NCBI RefSeq assembly: GCF_009766095.1 | Contig: NZ_LMUD01000023.1 | Location: forward strand, 90,138-154,137 | DNA length: 64,000 nucleotides | Reading direction: 5' to 3' | Source of the DNA: Granulicella sp. S190 | Lineage (GTDB): Bacteria > Acidobacteriota > Terriglobia > Terriglobales > Acidobacteriaceae | Part shown: positions 63,870-64,000 of the stretch, in pieces | How the letters are laid out: each line of letters starts with the position of its first letter | Position numbering within the stretch: the first letter of the stretch is position 1 | Made by a program: the position numbers and the translations under genes | Notes under the pieces: generated by a model | Database searches by the model: none | What the model was told of the DNA's origin: nothing | The model's input: the letters and a program-made list of their open reading frames with translations, nothing else

Positions 63870-64000
63870 ATGCCCACTCAGCTTGATCAGATCCTTGCAC
63901 ACATGCTCCTGCAGGTAAGGGCTCGCAAGGCGGTCGCCGACTTCTGGAGGCTCGAGCGCATGGCATCGGCCCACACTCCGCGCGGCTTCCGCGCAGGCCT
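63870..64000 (+). CDS. trpC: Start of a probable indole-3-glycerol phosphate synthase (truncated by window end)
   Basis: An ATG at 63870 follows AAAGGGA. The 43 residues available (MPTQLDQILAHMLLQVRARK onward to TPRGFRAG) match the N-terminal helix and the PRGF/FRAAL region of IGPS (TrpC), which closes the indole ring in tryptophan synthesis. The catalytic residues lie beyond the window, so the assignment is only probable. Confidence 0.55.
   Translation, partial: MPTQLDQILAHMLLQVRARKAVADFWRLERMASAHTPRGFRAG

Overview
The window is a bacterial chromosome segment that most resembles Acidobacteriota, probably the Terriglobia (the Granulicella/Edaphobacter/Terriglobus type). This is inferred from gene content: two secreted von Willebrand A proteins of the acidobacterial type, a giant Oar-like TonB-dependent receptor, a FecR/Tyr-Trp-Pro-rich exported protein, secreted DinB-like proteins, and a mosaic of housekeeping and carbohydrate genes with little operon structure. 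There is no phage, insertion sequence or CRISPR array that I can see.

Layout. 1-5.7 kb: the 3' part of a GH20 hexosaminidase, a GDSL hydrolase, a TIM-barrel sugar isomerase overlapping a small secreted protein, and asnS. 5.7-10 kb is accessory: an AT-richer TIR-domain gene, a small Cys-containing protein, a VapBC-type toxin-antitoxin pair with a decayed vapC relic beside it, a Bax-inhibitor-1 protein and a 5'-truncated SDR. 10-21.7 kb: two DinB proteins, a VWA protein, ychF, a FecR-type protein, tyrS, rnr, a DUF1772 protein, a YggX-like protein and tRNA-Pro. 21.8-34.1 kb: a winged-helix gene relic, a 1462-residue TIG/propeller lipoprotein, a NarL-type two-component pair, and a TonB receptor followed by an exported formamidase/acetamidase.

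34.3-45.2 kb: a GH30 glycosidase split by two compensating frameshifts, an amino-acid decarboxylase joined end to end with an APC permease, an SDR, a catalase-like peroxidase, the conserved yceD-rpmF-plsX cluster, a membrane protein and a ThiE/TenI-like protein. 45.4-59.2 kb: sthA with a ROK protein, mutM, a YncE-like propeller, a membrane-anchored spermidine-synthase-like protein, a second VWA protein, purA, a monooxygenase-like protein, an NTF2-like protein, a HIT hydrolase and rpsA. 59.2-64 kb: a polytopic membrane protein, a tandem array of four paralogous secreted micro-proteins, infC (with an ATT start), a response regulator carrying a histone-H1-like tail, a lone DHp-like protein, tRNA-Leu and the 5' end of what is probably trpC.

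The strongest candidate for something undescribed is the array at 60237-61165. It holds four adjacent 58-59 residue ORFs. Each has its own ribosome binding site, a signal peptide, a variable middle and a nearly invariant Cys-Pro-Pro/Cys-Gly C-terminus. Spacing is about 250 bp, the leader sequence is repeated, and a polytopic membrane protein of unknown function follows downstream on the same strand. The second theme is signalling: a receiver domain fused to a Lys/Ala/Pro tail, next to a stand-alone H-box protein, and a solitary TIR protein with the WxxxE glutamate. All functions are inferred from recognisable motifs; no database search was run.
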